Origin: Oscillatoria nigro-viridis PCC 7112
Lineage (GTDB): Bacteria > Cyanobacteriota > Cyanobacteriia > Cyanobacteriales > Microcoleaceae
Length of the DNA stretch: 64,000 nt
Assembly (NCBI RefSeq): GCF_000317475.1
Contig: NC_019729.1
Location: forward strand, 5,346,501 to 5,410,500
Direction: 5' to 3'
The notes beneath the pieces are model-generated. The model saw only the letters and a list, made by a program, of their open reading frames with translations. It did not search any database and was not told the origin of the DNA. A program made the translations under genes and the position numbers. Within the stretch, counting starts at the first letter, position 1. Each line of letters opens with the position of its first letter. Below, piece after piece: positions 1-9,000 of this stretch.

Positions 1-306
1 GCGGGCAGTCAGTACGACAATCGGAGTATTTAGGCTATATTCTTGTATTTTGACAATTGTATTTAAGTCTTGGCTGTCGGGCAGCGAAAGATCTAATAAA
101 ATCACATCAAAATGTTCGCAGACCAAAAGTTGCTGCGCTTTGCTGAGACGGTCTGTACAACTTACTGATAGCCTTTGGGGTTCGGCTCTACTGACATTTG
201 TTTCTAATAATAATTCTTCGATCAGCTCGGCTTCTGCTTGATTGTCTTCTACCAGAAGAACTTTAAAGCCATTTCGCTTTGCGGGTGGACTCAAAACTGA
301 TATCAT
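1..306 (-). CDS. Response regulator receiver domain protein (3' part cut by window edge)
   Basis: The minus strand reads from an ATG at 304-306 to the window edge for 102 codons without a stop. The product begins MISVLSPPAKRNGFKVLLV and then shows a CheY-like receiver fold: acidic pocket VEDN near residue 19, phospho-acceptor Asp in DVILLDLSLPDSQD near residue 75, and the conserved Thr of PIVVLTAR at the edge. Such a domain takes a phosphoryl group from a sensor kinase. The missing C-terminal part would decide whether this is a stand-alone regulator or one fused to a DNA-binding, GGDEF or kinase module. The upstream spacer is long, so the gene probably has its own promoter. The receiver assignment is firm; the output function is unknown. 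Confidence 0.85.
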   Translation of the reverse strand, partial: MISVLSPPAKRNGFKVLLVEDNQAEAELIEELLLETNVSRAEPQRLSVSCTDRLSKAQQLLVCEHFDVILLDLSLPDSQDLNTIVKIQEYSLNTPIVVLTAR

Positions 307-442
307 ATACCTTGTTTTTTGTCAGAAGGCAGTCTAGCGGACTATTATAGCATATAAAGAATTGTATAGCCACAAATCCCGCCGTTCCCAGTTAAAAACT
401 CTTTGGTTCAACAATTACAATGCACTCTATACCATAGGTTGG

Positions 443-547
443 ACTATTCTCAAGAATGGGCTTTCCGGCCCGTTTCACAAAGAGTTAACTTGCTTGGGAT
501 GGGCTCTTTTAACCCGCCCGTCAAAGGCTTATTGAAAATGGTGCAAT
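443..547. repeat. Dispersed repeat with imperfect inverted ends, copy 1
   Basis: A segment starting ATTCTCAAGAATGGGCTTT and ending near CTTATTGAAAATGGTGC resembles 5314-5414. In both, the left end has ATTCTCAAGAAT and the right end has an imperfect inverse of it (TTATTGAAAATG or TTATTGAGAATG). About 100 bases long, non-coding, with a CCCGCCC-rich middle. It looks like a small non-autonomous, MITE-like element. Confidence 0.55.
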
Positions 548-851
548 ATCTAATATCTATGTGACGGTGTTGGGAGCATCTCATCTTTGTAAAAACACTT
601 CTTCTGGCTGCTTCCTTCTTCATTCTGACTCTTTCCTCCAGGCTTGCAGCAAGAGGGGTTCCCAACTCCAATTTCTAGCTGGGCTGCTTTCATTGAGATG
701 CTCCCACTCTGTTTTTGCTCTAAATAGGCTAACGCAATCAGAGGGAAAATTTTTAAGGTTTTTAGAAGATCGGTTTCAGGGGGAAACTAAGCTGCTGGGT
801 GTTTTTTTGGGCGATCGCCCCTGTGACCCGATTTGAGATTTTAGATTTAGT

Positions 852-937
852 CCACAGATGAATCGGGCAGGTTGAACTAGAATCTCAAATTTTGGGCGAC
901 TCACGACTCCTGTCGGAAAGTAAGTATCGGTTTTGAG
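852..937. repeat. Degenerate dispersed repeat, partner of 44685-44775
   Basis: Both copies start CCACAGAT.AATC, share TTGAACTAG about 20 bases in, and carry ACGACTCC or CGACAGGAG and a TATC(C)GTTTT end. The match is visible by eye but diverged, and there is no coding content. Confidence 0.45.
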
Positions 938-1321
938 GCGGGTTCAGCCGATCGCGCGATCGAACCCCACCCTTTGTTGCCCTTGGATTCGGCTACCAAC
1001 ACAATCCGAGCGATCTCCCCGCACCAATGAGCGCTCCACGCAAAACAAGCGGTGGGAACTATCTTCGCTCTTCATATTTTTACCACTTCTTTGATAATAC
1101 CTTACATAAACTCATTGCTGCAATTTCTTTACTTTTTGCAATCAAATCAAATATCTGTACAGGCCTTGCTATTTAGCCAAAAAGTGATAATCTTGAAATA
1201 GAGGCAATCGAAAACTCGGTTGATACAGCCTAGGAAAAAATTTGAGAATTTTTGTAACCAAATTAAAATTCCCAATAAACTGTCTTTTGTTGACTGTCAT
1301 TTGACCGAAATGAGCTGAAGT

Positions 1322-1328
1322 GGAGAGG
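1322..1328 (+). promoter_or_regulatory. Ribosome-binding site of ppsA
   Basis: GGAGAGG lies nine bases before the ATG at 1338. It overlaps the possible in-frame GTG at 1320, so it supports ATG 1338 over the upstream GTG as the start. Confidence 0.7.
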
Positions 1329-1337
1329 AAAAAAGCA

Positions 1338-3815
1338 ATGCTCGACAATTTAGCAATTGAACAAAAATCCGGTTCGATTCCCAAAGAAAAAGCCTTAGTA
1401 TTGTTGTTTGATGAAGTCGGCCTCGACGACATCGCATTAGTAGGCGGTAAAAATGCTTCTTTGGGCGAAATGATTCAACAGTTAAGCGCGCAAGGAGTCA
1501 GAGTTCCCAACGGATTTGCAACTACAGCACACGCTTACCGCTACTTCATCCAGTCAGCGGGTTTAGAAGCTAAATTGCGCGAAATTTTTGCCGATTTAGA
1601 CGTAGAAGATCTGCAGAACCTGCGACAAAAAGGCAAGCAAGCGCGGGCACTGATTCTCGACACACCATTTCCGCGAGAACTCCAAGCGGCGATCGCGAAT
1701 GCTTACGAAAAATTGTGCGATCGCTACGGCGACAGTACAGACGTAGCAGTGCGTTCCTCCGCCACCGCCGAAGACTTACCCGACGCCAGTTTCGCGGGAC
1801 AGCAAGAAACCTACCTCAACGTCCAAGCTTGCGCTGGCGTCCTCGAATGCTGTCACAAATGCTTTGCTTCCATATTCACCGATCGCGCGATTTCCTACCG
1901 CCAACAGCGGGGTTTCGACCACTTTGAAGTCGCCCTATCAGTCGGCGTCCAAAAAATGGTGCGATCGGACTTAGCATCCTCCGGCGTCATGTTCAGCATC
2001 GACACCGAAACCGGATTCAAAAACGCCGTGTTAGTCACCGCCGCCTACGGATTAGGCGAAAACATCGTCCAAGGAACCATCAACCCCGACGAATACTTCG
2101 TCTTTAAACCAACATTAAAACAAGGTTTTCGCCCAATTTTAGAGAAACGGCTCGGCAGCAAAACCCTCAAAATGGTGTACGATATCGGCGGTTCTAAATA
2201 CACCAAAAACGTCTCCGTCATCGCCGCCGAAAAAAATAAATTTGCCATCCAAGATGATGAAATTCTGCAACTAGCAAAATGGGCCGCAGTCATCGAAGAA
2301 CACTACTCTAAAGTGCGCGGGACTTATACCCCGATGGACATTGAGTGGGCAAAAGACGGCAATACGGGCGAATTGTTTATTGTCCAAGCGCGACCCGAAA
2401 CAGTACAATCTCAAAAGTCTGCTAAAGTTTTGCGAAACTACAAATTGCAAGGTAGCGGTGCAGTTTTAGCAAAAGGACGCGCCGTTGGCGAATCAATCGG
2501 ACAAGGCAAAGCCCGCGTAATTTTAGATGTTCACAGAATCGCTGAATTTCAATCAGGAGAAGTTTTAGTTACCAACAAAACAGACCCGGATTGGGAACCA
2601 ATTATGAAAAAAGCAAGTGCGATCGTCACCAATTCCGGCGGCCGCACTTGTCACGCCGCCATCATCGCCAGAGAAATGGGAATTCCCGCCATTGTCGGCA
2701 CCGGCGATGCCACCCAAATCTTAAAAAACGGGCAAGAAATCACTGTTTCTTGTTCCGAAGGAGACGAAGGCAAAGTTTATGCCGGTTTGCTGCCTTTTGA
2801 AATTCAAGAAACTGCGATCGAGAATTTGCCCCGCACCCGCACTCAAATTTTAATGAATGTCGGGAACCCAGAAGAAGCCTTTGGTTTATCAGCAATTCCT
2901 TGCGACGGCGTAGGCTTAGCGCGGTTGGAATTCATCATTGCCAATCACATTAAAGCACACCCGCTGGCACTGATTCACTTTGACGAATTGGTAGATGAAT
3001 CAGTCAAAGAAGAAATTGCAAACCTGACAGCACTTTACCAACACAAACCAGATTTCTTCACCGACAAACTAGCCCACGGAATTGCCACAATTGCCGCCGC
3101 ATTTTATCCAAATCCAGTTATCGTGCGGATGAGCGATTTCAAGAGCAACGAATATGCTAATCTTTTGGGAGGGCGGCAGTTTGAACCCAAGGAAGAAAAC
3201 CCGATGATCGGGTGGCGCGGAGCCTCTCGCTATTACGACCCAAATTACCGCGAAGCTTACGCTTTGGAATGCAAAGCATTAAAGCGAGTTCGCGACGAAA
3301 TGGGCTTGACAAATGTGATTCCGATGATTCCATTTTGTCGCACCCCGGATGAAGGGCGAAAAGTGTTGGCCGAGATGGCAAAACACGGTTTAGTTAAGGG
3401 CGAGAACGGCTTGCAAGTGTATGTAATGTGCGAATTGCCGAGCAATGTCATATTTGCTGATGAATTCGCCCAAGTTTTTGACGGATTCTCGATCGGCTCT
3501 AACGATTTAACTCAGCTAACATTAGGATTAGACCGGGATTCTGCTTTAGTCGCACACATTTTTGACGAACGGAATGAAGCTGTCAAGCGAATGGTAGCAA
3601 TTGCCATTAAAGCCGCCAAGAAGTACGATCGCAAAATTGGGATTTGCGGTCAAGCGCCCAGCGATTATCCTGAGTTTGCTCGTTTCTTAGTTGAGTTGGG
3701 AATTGATTCGATTAGTTTGAATCCAGATTCGGTTTTGAAGACTTTGTTAGATGTTGCTAAGGTGGAAGGTGCGGGTTCGTTGATGGATTTAGCGGGGGAT
3801 GTTGCTAAGGTTTAA
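1338..3815 (+). CDS. ppsA: Phosphoenolpyruvate synthase (pyruvate, water dikinase)
   Basis: Makes phosphoenolpyruvate, AMP and phosphate from pyruvate, ATP and water, the gluconeogenic step; cytoplasmic. The 825-residue product has the three PEP-synthase parts in order: an N-terminal ATP-grasp-like domain (VGGKNASLGEM near residue 36), the swivelling phosphohistidine domain with GGRTCHAAIIAREMGIPA (catalytic His near residue 438), and the C-terminal PEP/pyruvate-binding barrel with SIGSNDLTQLTLGLDRD and the active-site Cys of GICGQAPSDYPEF near residue 770. Length matches bacterial PpsA (about 790-830). ATG 1338 is chosen because of the GGAGAGG site; an in-frame GTG at 1320 would add six residues. 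It stands alone between long spacers, so it is probably monocistronic. Pyruvate phosphate dikinase is the main alternative but is longer and has a different central region. Confidence 0.95.
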   Translation: MLDNLAIEQKSGSIPKEKALVLLFDEVGLDDIALVGGKNASLGEMIQQLSAQGVRVPNGFATTAHAYRYFIQSAGLEAKLREIFADLDVEDLQNLRQKGKQARALILDTPFPRELQAAIANAYEKLCDRYGDSTDVAVRSSATAEDLPDASFAGQQETYLNVQACAGVLECCHKCFASIFTDRAISYRQQRGFDHFEVALSVGVQKMVRSDLASSGVMFSIDTETGFKNAVLVTAAYGLGENIVQGTINPDEYFVFKPTLKQGFRPILEKRLGSKTLKMVYDIGGSKYTKNVSVIAAEKNKFAIQDDEILQLAKWAAVIEEHYSKVRGTYTPMDIEWAKDGNTGELFIVQARPETVQSQKSAKVLRNYKLQGSGAVLAKGRAVGESIGQGKARVILDVHRIAEFQSGEVLVTNKTDPDWEPIMKKASAIVTNSGGRTCHAAIIAREMGIPAIVGTGDATQILKNGQEITVSCSEGDEGKVYAGLLPFEIQETAIENLPRTRTQILMNVGNPEEAFGLSAIPCDGVGLARLEFIIANHIKAHPLALIHFDELVDESVKEEIANLTALYQHKPDFFTDKLAHGIATIAAAFYPNPVIVRMSDFKSNEYANLLGGRQFEPKEENPMIGWRGASRYYDPNYREAYALECKALKRVRDEMGLTNVIPMIPFCRTPDEGRKVLAEMAKHGLVKGENGLQVYVMCELPSNVIFADEFAQVFDGFSIGSNDLTQLTLGLDRDSALVAHIFDERNEAVKRMVAIAIKAAKKYDRKIGICGQAPSDYPEFARFLVELGIDSISLNPDSVLKTLLDVAKVEGAGSLMDLAGDVAKV

Positions 3816-3935
3816 CCGTTTTGGTTTTGAGAGCAACCGGGTTTCTCAAACAATAGCTGCCCCATGTTCTGACTTGGTTGTTTTTGAACTAGACCCGGTT
3901 TCTCATATCTAGTCCTGTAAAATAACCGATCTCGC

Positions 3936-3997
3936 GTTTGTAGTGATGAATCAAAGTCCTCTGCTTTTGATCGGGACTTGCATTCGTCACTACAAAC
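3936..3997. repeat. Imperfect palindrome (GTTTGTAGTGATGAAT... arms)
   Basis: GTTTGTAGTGATGAAT followed by AAAGTCC is mirrored by GGACTT and ATTCGTCACTACAAAC, giving arms of about 24 bases with a few mismatches around a short loop. It could fold in RNA and end ppsA transcription, but has no T tract, so a dispersed palindromic repeat is more likely. Confidence 0.6.
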
Positions 3998-4091
3998 CTA
4001 TTTGATTGCTGGTAATTGACTTGACATAAGATCGCATCATATCTGCGCTTGTGGCTTTGTTGAACCCTGGCGCTGCGCGCGATCGCCCTCC

Positions 4092-4238
4092 TGATATCTA
4101 GTCCGATCGATGGACTATAATATCCCGGCAGGGCGGGTTTTTGAGATTGTTGATTGTTGGCAGGTATTGTTGGTGAGGGGAGCCCCTACCTGATTTCGGG
4201 CGAAGCGAAGCGGAGGGAATCGACCGGAGATGATATCA
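4092..4238. repeat. MITE-like element, copy 1 (inverted relative to 39002-39129)
   Basis: Ends are imperfect inverted repeats: TGATATCTAGTCCGATCG at the left and CGACCGGAGATGATATCA at the right. The interior GTTTTTGAGATTGTTGATT and GTGAGGGGAGCCCCTACC match, in reverse orientation, the element at 39002-39129. There is no coding capacity, which fits a non-autonomous mobile element. Confidence 0.6.
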
Positions 4239-4383
4239 CACGTCAGCTAACGGTTAATACAGGGGCGGGCTAGTTTGAGACTCGATCGGGAACTTTTCTT
4301 ATTTAAAACCGTCTTTTCGGGGAGGATTTTCTGTTGCCATCGCCTAAATCAAAAAACATATTCTCCACAGAAGCTCTGAAAAT

Positions 4384-4704
4384 GTGCTAACTGCTCTCCT
4401 GATTATTTTCATAGGTTTAGCTCCGTCGCTGCTGTCTTTGTGGGTGATGCGCTGGCAATCGAGCCAAGCCCGCGACAGAATTGCAGCGGCCAGACTTGCG
4501 GTAGCGAATAGACCCATGCGAACTCAACTACCAACTGCCGATCGCACTTACATACAAAGCCTCGGTTATTCGATCGGCGATATCACTTGCGAGTATAACG
4601 CCCGCTCTAATTACATTCGCTGCGCTGTCAATCCTTCTGGGCCCTGTCAAGATTGTCGGTACTACCAAGCCAAAACTCTTGACGTTCGAGATCAAAAGAT
4701 ATAG
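4384..4704 (+). CDS. DUF6464-like small membrane-anchored protein
   Basis: A 106-residue product with an N-terminal hydrophobic segment (LTALLIIFIGLAPSLLSLWV, residues 2-21), then a basic stretch and a conserved-looking C-terminal region (SIGDITCEYNARSNYIRCA and NPSGPCQDCRYYQ, residues 62-95). Its four cysteines (two in CEYN...RCA, two in CQDC) could bind metal or form disulfides. From memory this matches the cyanobacterial DUF6464 family of unknown role. The start is a GTG at 4384; the frame is open upstream to 4348 but offers no other usual start codon, and no strong Shine-Dalgarno site is present. Flanking spacers are long, so it is probably a single-gene unit. Confidence 0.65.
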   Translation: MLTALLIIFIGLAPSLLSLWVMRWQSSQARDRIAAARLAVANRPMRTQLPTADRTYIQSLGYSIGDITCEYNARSNYIRCAVNPSGPCQDCRYYQAKTLDVRDQKI

Positions 4705-6002
4705 CTTGTATTGGTGCTTATATCTAGGTCTATTTGCGGATGTAGTAATCAATGAGTTAATATGTACTTACGTGTAATAATTATTGTTGAAGCTTGTTTT
4801 GGACGACCCACGCCCAAACTCAGCAATTAAAACCTAATCGAGCATTATTGCTTGGTTAGAGTTGCCATAACTGGTGGATTGCGTTCGGTGTTTTTCTAGT
4901 TGAGGAATTACGATCGGAAACGAAATTTAGATGGTAAATTTTGGTTGGGCGACGAGAAATCTAGGCATAAATTGGGTTTCTAGTCTCCTGGGCGTAACTC
5001 CTGCAGTTAAGAAAATTAGCGAACAAAAATCGTAAGTAGCTGAGGCACAAATCTGCCAATCAGTTTCTCCAAAACATCATGAAAAATTCTGCACGAAACA
5101 TTGTCCCGAGCATTTATCTTAAACAGAAACCAGCTCGAAGACTCGCTTGTTGACAACTTGAGAAGTTGCTTGTGGGCGGCACTAATCTGTTGAGTGCGAT
5201 CGTAGTGAAACAGTCTCAAACTTAGATTGCTATCTCCAGACTCAAAGTCATGAATTTTTAAGACGTTTCGTCGATACAGGGTATGCCGATTTCAATTGAA
5301 TCTCATCTGTTCCACCATTCTCAAGAATAGGCTTTTCGCGCTGTTCCACAACAAGTGAATTTTCTTGTGGGCTGGGCAGGAGAGTCCGCCCATAAAAGGG
5401 TTATTGAGAATGCTACAAGATCTCAGTTGAATGACACTTCGGGCACGGTCGGCATAATTATGTGACGGCTATCACTCCCTAATTAATGTCTAGTTGCTAT
5501 TGTCAACAGGGTTTACGCGCCAAAACAAAAGAAACCGAGTTTTTTACCGGGAGCGAAGGCTGCAACCAAGTCTTTTCGTCCATCAAACCCGTTTATCCGT
5601 CCAGAAATAGTGAAAATTATCTGCAAATGAAAGTGCATTAGACGAGCTACAGAAAACCTCATCAAGTAAATTTTTGAGAACTCCTGTTATTATCTACTGC
5701 GCCATGTAAGAGATAGGCGTGTAACAGATACACTCGCTAACAGAAAAGAAAAAAGCCGAAGGCAAAATATCACCCGATAGAGAGGTTATGGGGATTTAAA
5801 CCCCCAATCCTCAGCGCTTCGGTCGGCGATCTTTGCAATGCTATTAAATATCAATATAGCACTGCTTTGTGCTGAGTAAAATTCGCTTTTGGCTCTTGCT
5901 CCAAGTCAAGCAGCAGAGCCTCTTAGTCTGCAATTAAACCTTTTCAATAGGTGATAATTATCATCTTGAAGTGGGTACATCATCTACAATCCGTGAGCCA
6001 AT
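4705..6002. other. 1.3-kb spacer before the first giant RTX gene
   Basis: No gene is supported. One dispersed element lies at 5314-5414. A short hairpin sits near 5790-5806 (GGGGATTTAAACCCC). A minus-strand frame at 5016-5219 has no recognisable product. Promoter signals for the downstream gene are not clear. Confidence 0.55.
5314..5414. repeat. Dispersed repeat with imperfect inverted ends, copy 2
   Basis: Starts CATTCTCAAGAATAGGCTTT and ends CATAAAAGGGTTATTGAGAA; the outer 12 bases are near inverses of each other. Same orientation and layout as 443-547, including a following ATGTGACGG motif in both copies. Confidence 0.55.
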
Positions 6003-9000
6003 TTGACCATGCAAAGCATCTGCAACAAACCAATTTTTATCACCCCAAAAATATGTGACTCCACCGCAAGGATTGCTGGCACAAAGTCCCGAAAAACAGC
6101 TACTTATCATCATAAAAAACAAATAAAACAAGTAAAAACAGAGGAGTGTTTCCTGTCCCAGAAACAGCGTGGCGGCACGAGAATTGGGCATCCCCGCAGA
6201 GAATTTTTGCAAGCAACTGTAGGGGCAAACCCCCCGTGGTTGCCCCCTCGGACTTTAAAAAATGTACTGTTCCTCGATGCCAGAGTAGAGAACTGCGACA
6301 GCTTGGCAAGAGGAGCAACAGCCGATACAGAGGTATTTGTACTGGACTCGACGCGGGATGGAGTCGAGCAAATTACTAGAATTTTGGCTAATTGCAGCGA
6401 TTTAGACAGCCTTCAGATAGTTTCTCACGGTCGAGAAGCTCTGGTGCAGCTAGGGTCGATCGAACTCTGCAACGACAACTTACAAACCTACAGCCATTTG
6501 TTACAGCAGTGGGGAAAAGCCCTCAGCGAGACAGGAGATATCTTGTTATTCGGGTGCAGCATCGCAGCGGGGGAAAGCGGCGAGGCCTTCGTGCGGCGGC
6601 TGAGCTTGATGGTCGGTGCAGATATTGCAGCTTCCGACAACTTGACGGGGAGTGCGGCACTCGGCGGCGACTGGCAATTAAAATTTGCGATCGGGGAAAT
6701 AAAGGCGAGAATCGCCATTGAAAAAGAAGTGCTCGAAGCCTACCCTTACGCCCTCGGCACATTAGTTAACGAAACTTTCAAAAACTCCACAGTTAGGGGG
6801 CCTTGGATTTACGGGGGAAACAACGGGGCACTGTTCGATCCCAGCAGCGGGGTTCCAGCAGCCGAGCAACTTATCCCCGGCATTACCGGAGGCACAGTAT
6901 CCGGGGTACTTCCGGCTTTGGGCGGTGCAACTCCCGGCGATGGCGCTCTGCTATTAACTCCAGCAGTAAACCTTCGGGAAGCCTTTGTCATCTACAACAA
7001 CCCCATTCCTTCAACCGACGGTCTCAGAGTCCAGTTTGATTTTTATTCTTACGGTTCAAGCCAGCAATCTAATGCTCCGCAACCATTTATTAGCCCTCAG
7101 CCAGGGGACGGGCTGGGTTTCTTCTTGATTGACGGCACTGTTAGCCCAACAAGGACTGGGGGTTATGGCGGTTCTGTGGCTTACGCTCCACGAACGGGTA
7201 TACCCGGTATTGAGGGAGGTTATTTAGGCATTGGGCTTGACGAGTTTGGCAATTTTTCAACATCCACAGAAGGGCGCTCTGGCCCTGAGCCACCTCCGAT
7301 TCCCGGCTCCTCTATTGGTTCTTTCAGACCTGATTCAGTAACTGTTAGAGGAAATCAAGCAAACGGTTATCAGTTTTTAACAAATGCGATCGTTCCCTTC
7401 GGCATCGATAACATTCCTACGAGCATTGACTTTAGCGGCCCTGCACCGGGCAACAATTTTAACTTCAGCAATACGTTCACGAGCGATCGCAATTTAGCCA
7501 AAAGATCCGTTCAAATTACGCTGAATCCATCTAACGATCCGGTGGAACCCTCTCGCCTCACCGTCGCCTTCGATGAAAATTTCGACGGCATCTACGAAAC
7601 TACATTGATCGACATCCCCAACTTAGCAACCGAAAACGGCCCAGTACCGCCAATTTTCAAATTTGGTTTTGGCAGTTCCACAGGAGACGCCAACAACATT
7701 CACGAACTTCAAAACCTGGTAGTTGAAACTATCAATCCTCCCACTCTCGCCGCAGAGGTTGCCACTATTAAGAGCGGCCCGCAGTTCGTCAAGCCCGGAA
7801 GCAGCATTACCTACACGATTACTACTGTAAACAGGGGGCCAGCGCCCGCTACAAATGTCCTGATTCAAGACGAAATACCTTTTGAACTGCTGCTTCCGGG
7901 CGGATTGCCGCCGGATCTGATTGCCTCCAACAACGGCACTTACGTGAACCAAACCAAGGCAGTCACCTGGCCGTTAATTCCCGTTCTCAATGCCGGCGAG
8001 ACTCTCACTTACACCCTGACTATTGATTTGCCGCCCGGTTTAACCAGCGGTAGCAGTTTTGCCAACGTTGCATTCAGCACTAGCTCGACTTTCGACCCCG
8101 ACCTCAGCAACAACAGCGGTGTAGTCGCGCCAGGGCAAATCGAGGGGCCTGGTGTAGTGTCTACCACAGTTGTCGATACAGTCGCGGATTTAGTTACTGC
8201 CAAAAGTGGCCCTGTGACTACCTCGGCCGGGTCAAGCGTCGCCTACACACTGACTACGACTAACATGGGCCCAGACCCCGCTGCCGATGTGACCATCACT
8301 GACAGCATTATTCCGGGTTTAACAGGAGTCAGCCTATCGGACGGGGGGAGTTACGACCCTGTTTCGGGCATTGTCACCTTCCCGGCACTGACCGCGCTGG
8401 CAAATGGGGCTACTGCGACCCGCACCGTCAGTTTCACTGCCCCAGCCACCCGTACCGCGATCAGCAACACGGCCCGGAGTAGCGCGGCGACTTTCGATCC
8501 GATCCTCACTAACAACAACGGCCAGGCGACCAACAAAGACGGCACTCCCACTAACTCTACGGTTACGACAAGTATTGCGCCCAACGCCGACCTCGCAACC
8601 ACGAAAACGGGATCGACGAGTGCTACGCCCGGTAGTTCGGTCAGCTATACGATCGCCACAGTCAACTTAGGGCCGAGTCCTGCAGAAGCTGTAACCATTA
8701 CTGACAGCATAGTTCCCGGGTTAAGCGGAGTCACGGCATCTAACGGCGGCGTTTACGATCCAGTGACAGGCATTGTCACCTTCGCGCCCGTGGCAATCGC
8801 CAATGCGGAGACAGTTACCCGGACGATCGGCTTCACAGTACCGCCCACCGTAACTTCCATCAGCAACACGGCAAGAAGTACCTCCATCACGCCCGACTCC
8901 AGTCCGGCCAACAACAACGGTACAAACCCCAACGCCACCGTCATTACCTCGATCGATGCTGTGGCCGATGTTGTCACCCAAAAAACGGCTCCGGCCAGCA

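Larger units (their letters stand above)
307..1337. other. 1-kb spacer between response regulator and ppsA
   Basis: No convincing gene is seen on either strand. It contains two dispersed repeat copies (443-547 and 852-937) and several HIP1-like GCGATCGC or GATCGC sites. The last 200 bases are AT-rich and should hold the ppsA promoter, but no clear -35/-10 pair stands out. Confidence 0.6.
3816..4383. other. Spacer with repeats between ppsA and the DUF6464 gene
   Basis: No gene is seen. It begins with two direct copies of a CCGGGTTTCTCA-type motif (about 3836-3905), followed by a long imperfect palindrome (3936-3997) and a MITE-like element (4092-4238). Confidence 0.6.

Noticed and set aside
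561..836. Plus-strand 91-codon open frame
   Set aside because: Composition is not protein-like, it overlaps the edge of a dispersed repeat and has no ribosome site.
5016..5219. Minus-strand 67-residue open frame
   Set aside because: No ribosome site, no recognisable motif, and surrounded by repeat-bearing non-coding DNA.
5760..5840. Possible tRNA-like or structured RNA around a GGGGATTTAAACCCC hairpin
   Set aside because: No acceptor stem, no T-loop GTTCRANYC pattern and no CCA-type end could be fitted; only one small hairpin remains.
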